Below are positions 1 to 8,079 of a stretch of 64,000 bases of DNA, one piece after another. A program made the translations under genes and the position numbers. The stretch is from assembly GCF_900106065.1 (NCBI RefSeq), contig NZ_LT629796.1:4557501-4621500 (forward strand), in the 5' to 3' direction. The notes under the pieces were generated by a model. It saw only the letters and a list, made by a program, of their open reading frames with translations. It made no database searches and was not told where the DNA came from. Positions within the stretch are counted from its first letter, which is position 1; every line of letters starts with the position of its first letter. Origin of the DNA: Pseudomonas mandelii (lineage in GTDB: Bacteria; Pseudomonadota; Gammaproteobacteria; Pseudomonadales; Pseudomonadaceae).

Positions 1-588
1 GATATCAAGGAGCGCCGCGGCCCGGAATCGAGCCTGCAAGTGCGCCAGCGCATGGAACAGGTGCGCTGGATCGAAGCGCTGGATGGCATCAGCAAACCGG
101 TGATCGCTGCCATTCATGGTTATTGCATGGGCGGTGGGCTGGAACTGGTGCTGGCGTGTGACATCCGCTTCGCCGCGCCCGATGCCGTGTTCGCCTTGCC
201 GGAAACCGGCCTGGGGCTGATTCCCGGTGGCGGTGGTACGCAACGGCTTTCCCGAGTGGTCGCGCCGGGCCAGGCGTTGGACATGTTGCTCACCGGAGAC
301 CGGGTGGGTGCCGAGCAAGCGCAGCGCATTGGTCTGGTCAGTCGCTTGGCCAGTGATAATGCCAGCCTGCTGGACGAAGTCCGTGCCTTTGCTCAGCGCA
401 TCGCCAGCAAACCACCCACCGCGTCGGCTTTTGTCAAACAAGCGGCTCGGGCGGCACTGGACATGGACCTCAAACGTGGCCTGGATCTGGAGCTTGATCT
501 GTTCGCCTTGCTGGCCCCGACCAAGGATGCCCGCGAAGCGGCCCAGGCGTTCAGCGAGCGGCGCGAACCGCGGTTTACCGGCGAGTAA
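1..588 (+). CDS. Enoyl-CoA hydratase/isomerase (crotonase family), 5' end outside window
   Basis: The reading frame is open from base 1, so the start lies upstream of the window; 195 codons are visible. Crotonase signatures are clear: an oxyanion-hole segment GYCMGGGLEL followed by PETGLGLIPGGGGTQRL, which carry both glutamates used by classical enoyl-CoA hydratases. It probably hydrates an enoyl-CoA intermediate in a beta-oxidation-like route. It is followed after 30 bases by an SDR on the same strand, suggesting co-transcription. The exact substrate cannot be read from sequence; its place beside terpenoid-catabolic genes suggests a diterpenoid-derived CoA ester. Confidence 0.88.
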   Translation, partial: DIKERRGPESSLQVRQRMEQVRWIEALDGISKPVIAAIHGYCMGGGLELVLACDIRFAAPDAVFALPETGLGLIPGGGGTQRLSRVVAPGQALDMLLTGDRVGAEQAQRIGLVSRLASDNASLLDEVRAFAQRIASKPPTASAFVKQAARAALDMDLKRGLDLELDLFALLAPTKDAREAAQAFSERREPRFTGE

Positions 589-618
589 AGCGCCACCCAA
601 AACAATAAGGAACAGAAC

Positions 619-1440
619 ATGAGCACAGGAAAACTGGCAGGACGAGTGGCCATTATTACCGGCTCCGGTGGCGGCCTGGGCGCTGAGTGCGCACGGGTGC
701 TGGCGTCGCATGGTGCAAGTATTGCGGTGGTCGATATCAATTTCGAGGGGGCCACAGCCGTGGCCCAATCACTCCTCGCGGAGGGTCATCAAGCCTTGGC
801 GATCGCCACTGACGTGTCCTCGGAAGACGCCGTGCGGGCGATGGTTGCTCAGGTTAAACAGCATTTTGGCCGTATCGACATTCTGCACAACAACGCGGCG
901 ATCCTGAACGCCGAGCAACGTCAGCTGGACCGCGATTTCGTCAATCTCGACATGCAGGCCTGGGACCGCGCCATCGCCGTCAACCTTCGTGGCGCGGTGC
1001 TGTGCACCAAGCATGTGATACCGGTCATGCTGGAGACCGGCAAGGGCTCGATTATCTTCGCCACTTCGGGGCTGGGCATGCAGGGCGATATGTCCCTGAC
1101 CGGCTACGCCACCTCGAAGGCGGGGCTGATGATGCTGCCGCGCATGGTCGCCTCGCAATACGGCAAACAAGGCATTCGCGGCAACGCCGTGCAGATCGGC
1201 CTGGCGCCTTCGGAACACGCCATGCCTGAACCCTTGCTCGACATCCTGCGAGACAACCACTGCACCGCCGAGCTGGGCACGCCTCGGCAGATTGCCGATG
1301 TGGTGGCGTTCCTGGCCAGTGACGAATCCTCCTTCGTCACCGGCACCACGCTGGTCGCCGACGGTGGTTTCAGCAGCCACACCCCCTCCCTGGTGGCGAT
1401 GCGCGCGCTGTTTGCGCAGATGGGTCGCACCGGCATGTAA
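619..1440 (+). CDS. Short-chain dehydrogenase/reductase (SDR)
   Basis: A 273-residue classical SDR. The N-terminal Rossmann nucleotide loop TGSGGGLG, the structural NNAA motif near residue 93 and the catalytic Tyr-x3-Lys (YATSK) are all present. AAGGA lies just before the ATG. The C-terminus runs about 20 residues past the usual ADGG end. It presumably oxidises a hydroxyl or reduces a keto group on a terpenoid or its CoA ester using NAD(P). It sits directly behind the crotonase and ahead of the CrtI-like oxidoreductase, all on the same strand. Confidence 0.88.
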   Translation: MSTGKLAGRVAIITGSGGGLGAECARVLASHGASIAVVDINFEGATAVAQSLLAEGHQALAIATDVSSEDAVRAMVAQVKQHFGRIDILHNNAAILNAEQRQLDRDFVNLDMQAWDRAIAVNLRGAVLCTKHVIPVMLETGKGSIIFATSGLGMQGDMSLTGYATSKAGLMMLPRMVASQYGKQGIRGNAVQIGLAPSEHAMPEPLLDILRDNHCTAELGTPRQIADVVAFLASDESSFVTGTTLVADGGFSSHTPSLVAMRALFAQMGRTGM

Positions 1441-1449
1441 CCCTTGCCC

Positions 1450-1471
1450 GGCGCACCCTGTGCGGTGCGCC
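1450..1471 (+). terminator. GC-rich stem-loop after SDR
   Basis: GGCGCACC and GGTGCGCC form an 8-bp perfect stem with a 6-base loop just after the SDR stop codon. There is no following T-run, so it may be an attenuating or mRNA-stabilising hairpin rather than a strong terminator. Confidence 0.4.
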
Positions 1472-1538
1472 GCGGCTGATCTTTGCCGCCATAGCCGCCG
1501 TGTGCCGCCGTGGTTGAACTTCGACTTGGAATTAATTG

Positions 1539-3143
1539 ATGAACCAGAACCAAAATGCGAGCACTACGGATTTTGATGTGATCATCGTCGGCGGTGGCAC
1601 CAATGGCCTTTCGGCTGGCTGCTACCTGGGCTTGGAAGGCAAGAAAGTGCTGGTTCTGGAGGCATTGGACAAGGTTGGCGGAATGGCCTCCTCGGGTTAC
1701 CTGATACCGGAAGCGCCGCAGCATCTGGTTCATCCCTGTGCCCTGGACATGATGTCGATGCGCGTGCATTCCCATGTACCAGCGGAGTTGGGACTTGATC
1801 GACACGGTTTCAAATCGATAGAGCTTGCGCCGGGGTACGTGTACCTGCACCCGGATGGGCAATCTCTGATTTTCTGGCGCGATCGCGAGAAAACCGCCGC
1901 TGAGATCCGCCGGTTCAGCAGCAAGGACGCCGAGGCGTTTCTGCAGTTCATGAAAGTCATCGACATGTTCCTCGATATCGCGTTGCCGATGATGCGTGTC
2001 GATCCGGCCAAAACAAACCTCGGTGTGAAGCTGAAAATGCTTGGCACCGCGATCAAACACAAAGCCTTGAAACCCGAATTGATGGCGCTGATGACGGGCT
2101 CTGCATTGCAGGCGGCGCGTGAGCGCTTCGAACACCCGGTGACCATTTCCGCAATGTGCGCACTCACTGGCCTGGCGGGGGACATCAGCGCCGATGGCGG
2201 TGGCATCTATTACGCCTTGCTCGGTTTCCTCCATCGTTTTGGCGTGGGCCGGGTATTGGGTGGCATGCAGCAGTTGAGCAATGCCATGAAGGCTCGACTG
2301 GAAGAGCTGGGCGGGCAAGTGCTGGTGTCGGCCAGCGTCAGTGAAATCGTTGCAAGGGACGGTCTGATCAAAGGCGTGAAACTGGCGGATGGTCGCCAGT
2401 TCACCGCACGGGCAGTCATTGCTGGCTGCCACCCCAAGCCGGCGCTGGATATGGTTACCCCCGGCGAGATTCCCCAACACCTGTTGACCCGCATCGCCAT
2501 GGCGCCTGCCAACGGCAAAGGCTCGGGGCCACTGAAGATAGATGTTGCCTTGCGTGGGCAGATTTCTGTGCCACGTTTCGCTGCCATTCGCGGCGATGGC
2601 GTGGATTTGCGTAAAACCGTCATGCTGATCGGTACCGAAGAAGCCGTGCTGGAAAACTTCGCCGCCTGCGCCCGTGGTGAAGTGCCGAAGTTGCCCTATA
2701 TCACCGTGGCCGCACCGAGTGCGGCCGACCCGTCACAAGCGCCAGCCGGGCAAGATGTGTTGTACATCTATCCGCCGGTAATGCCGGTGAATCCCAATGA
2801 AGGTTGGGACGCGCTGCGTGACCGGGTGGCCGACCAAGTGCAGGAACAGCTATATGACTACATCGATGGGATCGAGGGGCAGGTGATTGGCCGACACATC
2901 GAGGCGGCTCCGGATTTTACTGCGCGCTTGAACACAGTGAATGGCTGCGTGGTGCATATCGACACCACCTCGATGCGCTCGAGCACCATGCGACCGGCGT
3001 ACGGTTTGGGCGGCGATACCTTGCCGGTGGCGGGACTGTATTTAGGGAGTGCCGGCATTCATCCGGGCGGAGGGGTAAACGGTATGGCCGGGCGGTTGGC
3101 GGCCAAGCGGGTGAGTAAGTATTTGCGTAAAAAGGCTGACTGA
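1539..3143 (+). CDS. FAD-dependent NAD(P)/FAD-binding oxidoreductase, phytoene desaturase (CrtI)-like
   Basis: A 534-residue protein with an N-terminal FAD-binding Rossmann motif (VIIVGGGTNGLSAG) and, nearby, LEALDKVGG, the usual adenine-ribose Glu and follow-on of CrtI/amine-oxidase-like flavoproteins. The C-terminus carries the second flavin-contact segment (AGLYLGSAGIHPGGGVNGMAG), also typical of CrtI relatives. ATG 1539 is preferred over the in-frame TTG directly upstream; no strong ribosome site is visible. It could dehydrogenate or desaturate a terpenoid ring, for example during aromatisation of non-aromatic abietanes. That role is inference from family and location only. Confidence 0.8.
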   Translation: MNQNQNASTTDFDVIIVGGGTNGLSAGCYLGLEGKKVLVLEALDKVGGMASSGYLIPEAPQHLVHPCALDMMSMRVHSHVPAELGLDRHGFKSIELAPGYVYLHPDGQSLIFWRDREKTAAEIRRFSSKDAEAFLQFMKVIDMFLDIALPMMRVDPAKTNLGVKLKMLGTAIKHKALKPELMALMTGSALQAARERFEHPVTISAMCALTGLAGDISADGGGIYYALLGFLHRFGVGRVLGGMQQLSNAMKARLEELGGQVLVSASVSEIVARDGLIKGVKLADGRQFTARAVIAGCHPKPALDMVTPGEIPQHLLTRIAMAPANGKGSGPLKIDVALRGQISVPRFAAIRGDGVDLRKTVMLIGTEEAVLENFAACARGEVPKLPYITVAAPSAADPSQAPAGQDVLYIYPPVMPVNPNEGWDALRDRVADQVQEQLYDYIDGIEGQVIGRHIEAAPDFTARLNTVNGCVVHIDTTSMRSSTMRPAYGLGGDTLPVAGLYLGSAGIHPGGGVNGMAGRLAAKRVSKYLRKKAD

Positions 3144-3150
3144 AGCGCAG

Positions 3151-3941
3151 TCAGGTGTACATATCCATTCCTGCGGTAACGACCGCTATTGGTTTCGCCC
3201 TTACGGCGAGTCACTTGGAAAAGCCCCAAGTAACCAAGGGCTCTTGCCCCTTTCGTTCGGTGCCTCGCTGTGGCTCGGCATGCCCTCGCTCCGGTCCTGC
3301 TCCGTGGGCCCGCCGCCATCGGCCATCCATGGCCGGGGGCGGCTAACCCGGCATCCCTGCCGGGTTGCCCACTGCGCAGAACCTGCGCTCGGCCTCTCGA
3401 GGGGGCAAGAAGATCAAAAGCCAGATCAAAATCGTGCGAGGCGGCCTGATAGCCGACCTGGTTCTTTGGTCGTGCGCGATCCCTGTAGGAGCCGGCTTGC
3501 TGGCGATAGCGGCTGTCCAGTCAATAAACAGGTTGATTGACCCACCGCTATCGCCAGCAAGCCGGTTCCTACACGGTCATATTGCCAATTCAAATCATGT
3601 ACACGATCAAACCAGCGAAGCACGCCCGCTTGACGCCAAGGTCGGCTGTCAGGCCGCCTCGGTTTTGATTTTGATCTGAGGCGCCCCGTTAACCACGCTG
3701 GCCGAACGCAGGCATTGCGCAGCGGGGAAACCGGCAAGCATGCCGGTTTAGCCGCGCTGGGCCAGGGATGGCCCATCGCGGCGACCCGCGGAGCAATGCC
3801 TGCGTTCGGGCACACCGAGCCTAGGCGAGGTGCCAAGTGGTGGGGCAAGAGCCTTTGCTTACTTTGGGCTTTTCAAAGTGAGTCGCTGTAAAAGCGAAAC
3901 CAATACCCGCCGTCGCCGCAGAAACGGATATGTACCCCTGA
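3151..3941. repeat. Large imperfect inverted repeat (two ~290-bp arms)
   Basis: The segment 3151-3445 and the reverse complement of 3651-3941 match along most of their length: both contain GTACATATCC, TATTGGTTTCGC, GCGACTCACTT/GCGAGTCACTT-like, GGCTCTTGCCCC and GATCAAAATC blocks in the same order. The arms flank a REPIN. No convincing gene is present; short frames here are not protein-like. This covers the 820-base gap between the CrtI-like gene and the TetR gene and resembles dispersed intergenic repeats of fluorescent Pseudomonas. Confidence 0.75.
3484..3573. repeat. REPIN: inverted pair of REP sequences
   Basis: TGTAGGAGCCGGCTTGCTGG and onward at 3484-3512 is repeated inverted at 3545-3573 with one mismatch, separated by 32 bases. 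The GTAGGAGC...GCTTGCTGGCGATAGCG type is the standard REP family of Pseudomonas fluorescens-group genomes, normally mobilised by RAYT transposases encoded elsewhere. Confidence 0.85.
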
Positions 3942-3964
3942 AAAAACTGCGTCATCCCCAACAA

Positions 3965-4630
3965 TCAACCAAGGTCGACTGTTCTATCGGCCCCCAGCGA
4001 AATGCTAGCCAGAACAAAGTCCGCCGAGTACTGCCGCCACGTAGCCATGCCTTGCTCGGAGTCCGTATCCAGCCCGGCAAGTGCCGACATCGAATACCGA
4101 TTGGTAAACCAGCCCGTAGTCACCAACGAAGCGCTGGCCAATAACAAACGCGGGTTGATGCCGGCGCGAAAATCACCACTGGCGGCGCCGCGCAACAGTA
4201 TCGCGTCAAGCTTGGCAATCAGCTTCGGTGCCATTTCCAGAAAGTGGTTACGCGGTGTTTCGTGGGTGTCATGGTAGCGAATGCCTTCCAGCGCCAGGCT
4301 GCCGAGGAAGGGGTCCAGACGGTACTGGTCAAAAAAATGGTTGAGCACGGCGCGCATCGCCACTGGCGGTGAAAGCTCTTCGACATTGAGGTTGACCAGC
4401 TCGGACATGATGTTGTCCGAAGACTCATCCAGTACCGCTACAAACAGGCCTTCCTTGGAGTTGTAATAGTGGTAGACCAGTTGCTTGGTGACGCCGGCTT
4501 CCCGGGCAATTTCTTCCACGCGCGCACCGGCCAGGCCTTTTCTGGCGAACTCCACGCGCGCTGCCGCGAGCAGGCGATTCATCGTATTGCGTTTGCCCTG
4601 TTCGCCACCTTCGCCTGCCTTTACCGCCAC
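3965..4630 (-). CDS. TetR/AcrR-family transcriptional regulator
   Basis: A 221-residue TetR-type repressor. An N-terminal helix-turn-helix spans about residues 30-60 (VEEIAREAGVTKQLVYHYYNSKEGLF). The start is GTG, chosen because AAGGAG sits 6 bases upstream. It is transcribed away from the CYP226-like P450 gene; the shared intergenic region holds a 12-bp-arm palindrome that is a strong candidate operator for this protein. It probably controls the P450 unit and itself, with a diterpenoid or derivative as the likely effector (inference). Confidence 0.9.
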   Translation of the reverse strand: MAVKAGEGGEQGKRNTMNRLLAAARVEFARKGLAGARVEEIAREAGVTKQLVYHYYNSKEGLFVAVLDESSDNIMSELVNLNVEELSPPVAMRAVLNHFFDQYRLDPFLGSLALEGIRYHDTHETPRNHFLEMAPKLIAKLDAILLRGAASGDFRAGINPRLLLASASLVTTGWFTNRYSMSALAGLDTDSEQGMATWRQYSADFVLASISLGADRTVDLG

Positions 4631-4691
4631 CTTGTACTCCTTATGCCTGAATGGGTCTGGCTATTCATACCTTGAAGCATTTTCCCTGAAG

Positions 4692-4720
4692 GCTTCGTTT
4701 GACCCCGAGTCAAACGAAGC
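4692..4720. promoter_or_regulatory. Palindromic operator between TetR and P450 genes
   Basis: GCTTCGTTTGAC and GTCAAACGAAGC form perfect 12-base inverted arms around a 5-base centre (CCCGA). It lies 62 bases from the TetR GTG and 93 bases from the P450 ATG, the classic position and symmetry of a TetR-family autoregulatory operator. Confidence 0.75.
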
Positions 4721-4812
4721 GGGTCACCGGTGTAGAGGCAACCGCATACCATGGGGTGGCAGCCGGGCAATCTTGGTATGCAAGAAGAACAAAAACAAGA
4801 CTGGAGATCCTG

Positions 4813-6090
4813 ATGAGCAACGAAAGCGCAGCGCTGGAGCTGGCAACCGCATACTCCGCCGTGTCGGAAATGTATCGTGGCACCGACCTGGATATTCACG
4901 CGGTGTGCCGCGAGCAACGGTTGAAATCGCCCATCTATGAAGGCGACTTCATCATCCAGTTTGGCGTCCCGACCAATGCCGGCACCCAGCAGGGTACTCG
5001 CCCGACCTTCGCCTTGTTCAAATACCAGGACGTGATGACGGTTCTGCGCGATGGTGCGACTTACACCAGTGGATTTATTGCCGAAGGACTGGGAGCGTTT
5101 TTCGATGGTTTGATCATTCTGGCCATGGACGGTGACGAGCACCGCAAAGTGCGTGCCTTGTTGCAACCGGCGTTCATGCCGGAGACCGTGAACAAGTGGC
5201 GCCCACAGATCGACCAGGTCATCCGTGAGGAGTACATCCTGCCGATGTTGCCGGCGAAGAAGGCCGACTTGATGAAGTTCGGTCTCGAGCTGCCGATTCG
5301 CGTCATGTACGCCCTGATGGGCTTCCCCTCGGATGAACCCTCCAAGTACAAGCAATACGCGGCCTGGGCCTTGGCAATTGTCGGCGGCAACCAGATTGAC
5401 CCGAGTAAAATGGTCGAAGCGCGGCGACAGGCCGGGATCGCCGTCAAAGGTCTGTACGACGCGCTTGCCGAGGTCGTGGTGCAACGTCGTGCCGAGGGCA
5501 GCCAGGGCGATGATGTGGTCGGTCGTTTGCTGCGCGCGGAATACGAAGGGCGCACGCTGGATGACCACGAGGTGATCACCTTCACTCGCTCACTGTTGCC
5601 GGCCGCCGGCGAAACCACCACGCGCATGTTCGGCTCGGTGATGACCTTGCTGCTCACCACACCCGGGTTACTGGACCGGGTCAAGGCCGACCGCTCGCTG
5701 ATCGGCAAGCTGATGGATGAAACCACGCGATTTGAACCGGTGGCCACTTTCAAAGTGCGCGAAACTGCCAAAGAAGTGGAATTTCATGGTGTGAAAATCC
5801 CGAAGGGTTCGTTCGTCCAGTGCATGGTGGTGTCTGCCAACCGCGACGAAGACGCATTTGAAAACCCCGATGAATTCGACATTGACCGCAAGCCCAAACC
5901 CTCCTTCGGTTTCGGCTTCGGCCCGCACATGTGCATCGGTCAGTTCGTTGCCAAGGTGGAGATCAGCTGCGCGGTCAACGCAATCCTCGACCTCCTCCCT
6001 AACTTGCGCCTCGACCCGAGCCAACCCGTCCCGCAGATCGGCGGCGCGCAGTTGCGTGGCGTGTCCACGCTCCCGGTGATCTGGGACTGA
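4813..6090 (+). CDS. Cytochrome P450, CYP226-like (abietane diterpenoid hydroxylase)
   Basis: A 425-residue soluble bacterial P450. The I-helix AGETTT, the K-helix ExxR (DETTRF) and the heme loop FGFGFGPHMCIG with Cys374 are present. The ATG at 4813 follows CTGGAG; an upstream in-frame TTG would add 38 residues overlapping the operator and is unlikely. It is closely similar and identical in length to the P450 at 34402, with the heme Cys at the same residue. Burkholderia xenovorans LB400 has two CYP226 enzymes, DitQ and DitU, with distinct roles on dehydroabietic and abietic acid; this gene could be the DitU counterpart, but that is not proven. Electrons could come from the ferredoxin/reductase pair at 10.7-12.3 kb. 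Confidence 0.9.
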   Translation: MSNESAALELATAYSAVSEMYRGTDLDIHAVCREQRLKSPIYEGDFIIQFGVPTNAGTQQGTRPTFALFKYQDVMTVLRDGATYTSGFIAEGLGAFFDGLIILAMDGDEHRKVRALLQPAFMPETVNKWRPQIDQVIREEYILPMLPAKKADLMKFGLELPIRVMYALMGFPSDEPSKYKQYAAWALAIVGGNQIDPSKMVEARRQAGIAVKGLYDALAEVVVQRRAEGSQGDDVVGRLLRAEYEGRTLDDHEVITFTRSLLPAAGETTTRMFGSVMTLLLTTPGLLDRVKADRSLIGKLMDETTRFEPVATFKVRETAKEVEFHGVKIPKGSFVQCMVVSANRDEDAFENPDEFDIDRKPKPSFGFGFGPHMCIGQFVAKVEISCAVNAILDLLPNLRLDPSQPVPQIGGAQLRGVSTLPVIWD

Positions 6091-6141
6091 GCCACGCCGC
6101 AATCCCGTTTCCCTGCCTCAACAAAAACAACAGAGGGCATT

Positions 6142-7173
6142 ATGAGAACGTTTAAAACCATCCCCGAACGCGGTGATTTCGGCTTCCAACAACTGGTTGG
6201 GCCGCACCAGGTCACCGGCGCGTCGATGTCATCAGAGCGCGGCTTCTTCGGCCTGCACCTGAGCAAGAGTTCGCCGTTCGGATCGGTGCGCGATGAGCAA
6301 GGCAATATCTATTCCTTCGTCCGCTCGCTGATGGCGCCAAATGGCACGCCGAATCCAACCAAGTTCTTCTACCTGAACAACCATGTCGACAACGTTCACC
6401 TGCGCATGGATCACGAAAAAATGGCCCGTCAGGCACTGACGCCGTTGCCGGTGCACAGCCTGGAAGGCGATGTCGCACGTTGGGCCAGCCAACCGGGTGA
6501 AGCCGGTAACGCTTGGGAAATAACGGCCAGCAGCGAACGCTTGACCTGGAAAGAAGAAGGCCTGTTTAACCTCGAAGGACGTCTGCTCGGTCCGGGACTG
6601 CAGTGGTATTTACCCGGCGTGGAATGGGGCACTTTCTACGTTTCGCAGTTGTGGGACATCGCCGGCGTCTGCGAAGGGCGTCCAGTCAAAGGCGCGATGG
6701 CACTGGATCAGTTTTACATGGCTGAAGGCGGCGCCATCCACTTCAAGAAAGACCTGGTGGTGAACAACAACAAGCATGTGATCTGGTGGTCTTTCGTCAC
6801 CGTTTATAAAGACGGCACGTGGGATACCGGTTCTTTCATGGTCGGTCACGACCACTTGGGTTACGCCATTTTCAACAATGAAAAAGGCGAAGTGCGGGTG
6901 ACCACCGATATCGAAGGACACACCGAGCACAAGGACGGCAGCTACTTCCTCAAGTCCGCGAAAATTGTGCTTGAGGGCGAGGAAGCGTGGGAGTTCCTGC
7001 CGGACGAGAAGGGCGAGATGATCGACTTCGTCGGCGGCTTCCCGATCACGGCGCAGCAGGAAGGCCGTTGGCGCCGGGTGGGCGATACCCGCGAGCCGTC
7101 TCACTGGCTGGGCTGGGGCGAATCGGACCGGCGTAACGGCTCGGCCCGCAACGTTCCAGGCAAGGACCTGTAA
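6142..7173 (+). CDS. Lipocalin/CrtC-AttH-like protein of unknown function
   Basis: A 343-residue protein rich in Trp, Tyr and Gly with alternating beta-strand-like segments (for example LVVNNNKHVIWWSFVTVYKDGTW, described here as positions near residues 210-232). This style resembles the lipocalin-like CrtC/AttH fold, some members of which act on terpenoids. There is no signal peptide or membrane segment. It starts 51 bases after the P450 and is followed by an SDR, so it is likely in the TetR-controlled P450 operon. It might be a hydratase, isomerase or terpenoid-binding protein; the family assignment is tentative. Confidence 0.5.
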   Translation: MRTFKTIPERGDFGFQQLVGPHQVTGASMSSERGFFGLHLSKSSPFGSVRDEQGNIYSFVRSLMAPNGTPNPTKFFYLNNHVDNVHLRMDHEKMARQALTPLPVHSLEGDVARWASQPGEAGNAWEITASSERLTWKEEGLFNLEGRLLGPGLQWYLPGVEWGTFYVSQLWDIAGVCEGRPVKGAMALDQFYMAEGGAIHFKKDLVVNNNKHVIWWSFVTVYKDGTWDTGSFMVGHDHLGYAIFNNEKGEVRVTTDIEGHTEHKDGSYFLKSAKIVLEGEEAWEFLPDEKGEMIDFVGGFPITAQQEGRWRRVGDTREPSHWLGWGESDRRNGSARNVPGKDL

Positions 7174-7258
7174 TCAGCCGGGTGCGCCGGGTTGCGATCA
7201 TTATCCGGCGCATACGCTGCATCAGTAGCCTCTCTAATAACAACAATGAGGAATCACG

Positions 7259-8047
7259 ATGAAATTCCGTGACAAAGTCGTGCTGGTCACTGGTGCCGGC
7301 CGAGGCATGGGCCGCGCCATTGCCCTGGCCTATGCCCGAGAGGGCGCCAAGGTAGTGGTGTCGGCACGCACCGCTCGATATGGCGAAGAAACCATTGCCC
7401 AGATCAAGGCCCTGGGCGCGCAAGCCTGTCTGGTCGGTGGCGACATCGCCGACCGCGAGGCGATCAAGTCAATGGTGCAAGGTGGTGTAGAGCATTTTGG
7501 TGGTCTGGATATTGTGGTGCATTGCGCCGCCGATACCAGCCACGGGCTGATCGCCGAAATGGCCGATGACACCTTTGATCACATCGTTCGCAGCAATATT
7601 CAGTCGCTGTTCTGGCTGGCCAAGGACAGCGCGCCATACCTGTCCAAAGCGGTCGACAAAGGCCGGCTGATTTTCATCTCGTCCGGCGAAGCCAACCGTA
7701 AATACACCCCTCGACTGATTGCCTATGGTTCCAGCAAAGCCTTCATGAATGCCTTCGCCCGTGGCCTGGCGGTGGAATTCGGCGCCATGAACATTCTGGT
7801 CAACGTCGTCGAGCCTGGACTGATCGGCACTGACCACATGCTCGAAACCCTTGGCAATGAACTGCCGCATAAACTCGCCGCACATTTCCCGGTAGGGCGT
7901 TTGGGCGAATCCGCCGACATTGCCAACGCCGTCCTGTTCCTGACCTCCAACGAGGCTTCCTATATCACCGGCACCTCGCTGCTGGTGGATGGCGGCGCCA
8001 CCATGATCGCGCTGCCCAAAGTCGAAGAAATCCTCAAGGGCCATTAA
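7259..8047 (+). CDS. Short-chain dehydrogenase/reductase (SDR)
   Basis: A 262-residue SDR with TGAGRGMG (cofactor loop), the CAAD variant of the NNAG motif, and catalytic YGSSK. AATGAGGAATC supplies the ribosome site. It lies between the lipocalin-like gene and an MFS transporter on the same strand. A reasonable role is oxidation of the hydroxyl introduced by the upstream P450 to a ketone, as needed to form a 7-oxo abietane, but this is inferred from context. Confidence 0.88.
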   Translation: MKFRDKVVLVTGAGRGMGRAIALAYAREGAKVVVSARTARYGEETIAQIKALGAQACLVGGDIADREAIKSMVQGGVEHFGGLDIVVHCAADTSHGLIAEMADDTFDHIVRSNIQSLFWLAKDSAPYLSKAVDKGRLIFISSGEANRKYTPRLIAYGSSKAFMNAFARGLAVEFGAMNILVNVVEPGLIGTDHMLETLGNELPHKLAAHFPVGRLGESADIANAVLFLTSNEASYITGTSLLVDGGATMIALPKVEEILKGH

Positions 8048-8079
8048 TCAAGTCGCACGTGCGCGATGGGAGTCAGGTC

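Noticed and set aside
1104..2480. Long minus-strand open frame of about 458 codons
   Set aside because: It is antisense to the SDR and CrtI-like genes, with low-complexity composition typical of the mirror frame of high-GC genes.
3155..3848. Small open frames within the inverted-repeat region
   Set aside because: They run through repeat arms and the REPIN on both strands and have no protein-like features.
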